DNA from: Dimorphilus gyrociliatus
Taxonomy: Eukaryota > Annelida > Polychaeta > Dinophilidae
Direction: 5' to 3'
Length of the DNA stretch: 64,000 bases
Assembly (NCBI GenBank): GCA_904063045.1
Contig: CAJFCJ010000016.1
Span: forward strand, 744,001-808,000
Part shown: positions 62,577 to 64,000 of the stretch, in pieces
How the letters are laid out: the number at the start of each line of letters is the position of its first letter
Position numbering within the stretch: the first letter of the stretch is position 1
Notes under the pieces: model-generated
Seen by the model: only the letters and a program-made list of their open reading frames with translations
Databases searched by the model: none
What the model was told of the DNA's origin: nothing
Made by a program: the position numbers and the translations under genes

Positions 62577-64000
62577 CGTGTGAAAAGAGTCTATCAACAT
62601 TATGTCTGATAATAAGCCCGTACAAGATCCATCTAATACTGAAAAATGTTATATATAGTATATTAACACTATATAAAAAGAAACGATTGTAGAGAGGGGC
62701 AGAGAGAGTAAGAGTTAAAAAAATGGTTCAGAGAATACTGTTTTTAAAGCCAACTTTACCATATGACGGCTCATATACTGGTTCAAGTTTTATATATACT
62801 GTATATACTGTATATAGCATACAGGAAAAAGTCATATATTAAATATAATATCGTCAAAGCCCATTCTGTAAACTATTTAAGCTATATTACATTGGCCTAT
62901 TTTCACAATTGGTATCTATTTGAGTTGTTTATTAACCTCTTCTAAATGAAAAAAAAATGTCTATGTAATTAATGTTAATAGGGAAATGAACATGGCATAT
63001 GTTACTTTACACATAGTTTGTGAAACTATTTTGGTTTATAGGCCTATCTCTTTATAATTGACAATACTATTTCGCTTTTTATATCTTTATACTTTATAGT
63101 ATGAAAAAAGTTAAGTTTGAAAAAAAAAATTGAATAAAAATTCTTTTATATCAAAGAAAGAAAAAAAATGAAAAGAAAAAGAAACTAGTATTTTCTTTAG
63201 ATTTTTTTCTTTCTTTTTTTAACTCCCTCTCTTTCTCTCTCTTCTGTTTTCTTACTCTGGAAAGTATTATGACTCTTTCTGTTATTTTCCTTTTACTATT
63301 AATTGTTTATTCTATGAATGTTGTTAAAAATAAAAATGTATACAGTGACAGATGGATGTAAAATTATCCAATATATACGTATATTGAGTATAAAGCTTCT
63401 GACGTAATATCATATTTAATACAATATTAAATGGGAATGGGAGGACATGTGTATTTGTGTGGGTGGGGTAAATTGGCTGATATAGATTCGATTTATAAAA
63501 AGGAAACATGCAAACATTAACAAGTATTGAATAGTTTATAGATTTTCTCTTTTTAAACATAGACAAAAAGAAGTTGAAATTACAAAAGAAAGTTCAAGAG
63601 CGGAAATCTTAGCTCAACAACCAAACTTTAACGAAAATTGCTGTATGAAATGCTGTAAAAAGCTAGTATTATTTATTTAATAAATTAATATATACTGTAT
63701 ATAATAATAATAATATTAATAATAATTTCTCTCTATTCAAAAACAAAATGCAGGTTTATTATTCTCTTTAATCCTAAAGTTAAATGCTCTTCCTGCGAAT
63801 TCAATTATTGTAAAAGTTGTTGCATTTTCATTAAAAAGAAATCTGCATACATATGCAAAACTTGTGATAATGACAAACAGTTAAGTGCCTCCACCTGTTC
63901 GTGGTTTTACGACGGTGTTAAAAAGAAGTAAGTTTTGTACTAAACTTTTATAAAACATGCTATATACAGTATAATTATTCGTCTTTAATAGATTTAGAAG
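61836..64000 (+). CDS. Slp/MyRIP/melanophilin-type Rab27 effector, N-terminal part
   Basis: Exons 61836-61960, 63563-63661, 63754-63927, then 63992 onwards, cut by the window end. The first exon reads MGKSHNINKLDLSGISEKES and continues with ILRVIQRDFELREAEQSR. This is the helical SHD1 of Slp-homology (RabBD) domains, where melanophilin has LEVVQRDFDLR. A FYVE-like zinc finger follows (CCMKCCKK, then KVKCSSCEFNYCKSCC and YICKTCDND). SHD2 comes next, with SASTCSWFYDGVKKKFR matching the EWFYNNVKSRFKRFG type of MyRIP. The domain binds Rab27-GTP and links secretory vesicles to motors or membranes. The CC-x12-C spacing matches MyRIP/melanophilin only if intron 2 uses a GC donor (AAAAA|GCTAGT at 63662) with acceptor 63753. 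The downstream part (myosin/actin-binding or C2 domains) is outside, so the subfamily is open. Confidence 0.85.

Noticed and set aside
1-64000. tRNA, rRNA and CRISPR arrays
   Set aside because: No TPsiC-like B box with a foldable clover leaf, no rRNA-like conserved blocks, and no spaced direct repeats were seen; the repeats present are microsatellites.

Overview
This is eukaryotic, metazoan DNA. It is very AT-rich, with split genes, canonical GT-AG introns (many short), class A GPCRs, EGF/laminin-G and LRR extracellular proteins, a GT92 glycosyltransferase and a Rab27-effector (Slp/MyRIP-type) zinc finger. The gene set suggests a small bilaterian, perhaps a lophotrochozoan such as an annelid; the exact taxon cannot be read from the sequence. 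There are no operons, no CRISPR array and no tRNA or rRNA that I can support. Neighbouring genes are functionally unrelated single transcription units.

Layout: a divergent rhodopsin-like GPCR lies on the minus strand at 60-1094. A single-pass membrane protein with four EGF repeats, a laminin-G-like segment and a long cytoplasmic tail is at 3892-8951 (+). A small unrecognised three-exon gene is at 12626-13601 (-). A complete three-exon peptide-type GPCR of 326 aa is at 17851-20741 (-). The stretch 20.9-29.8 kb is nearly empty of genes. An eight-exon gene of unknown family, coding 262 aa, is at 30088-31667 (-). A Tc1/mariner relic is at 32446-32880 (-), a secreted LRR protein at 34274-35806 (+), and a 537-bp MITE with TA target duplications at 38195-38731. 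Three phase-compatible minus exons of an unknown gene lie at 41442-42395.

The right third is denser. It holds a decayed tandem copy and then an intact GT92 glycosyltransferase (47785-50126), a signal-peptide-bearing NAD-dependent epimerase-like protein (50550-52688) with a second Tc1 relic in its last intron, a probable axonemal protein behind an RFX X-box (53120-54450), a 100-aa PPxY membrane protein (55858-56160, -), a possible two-exon small membrane protein (59935-60419) and the 5' end of an Slp/MyRIP-type Rab27 effector (61836-64000).

Exon structures were assembled by eye from splice sites and codon phase. Every structure given has matching phases and, where complete, a total length divisible by three. 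Two window-wide patterns stand out. A TAGATGGCGCT-like (YY1-like) motif sits upstream of several gene starts. The heptamers TACTGTA/TACAGTA recur and match the excision footprint expected of a CAG...CTG-ended Tc1/mariner element such as the MITE found here.
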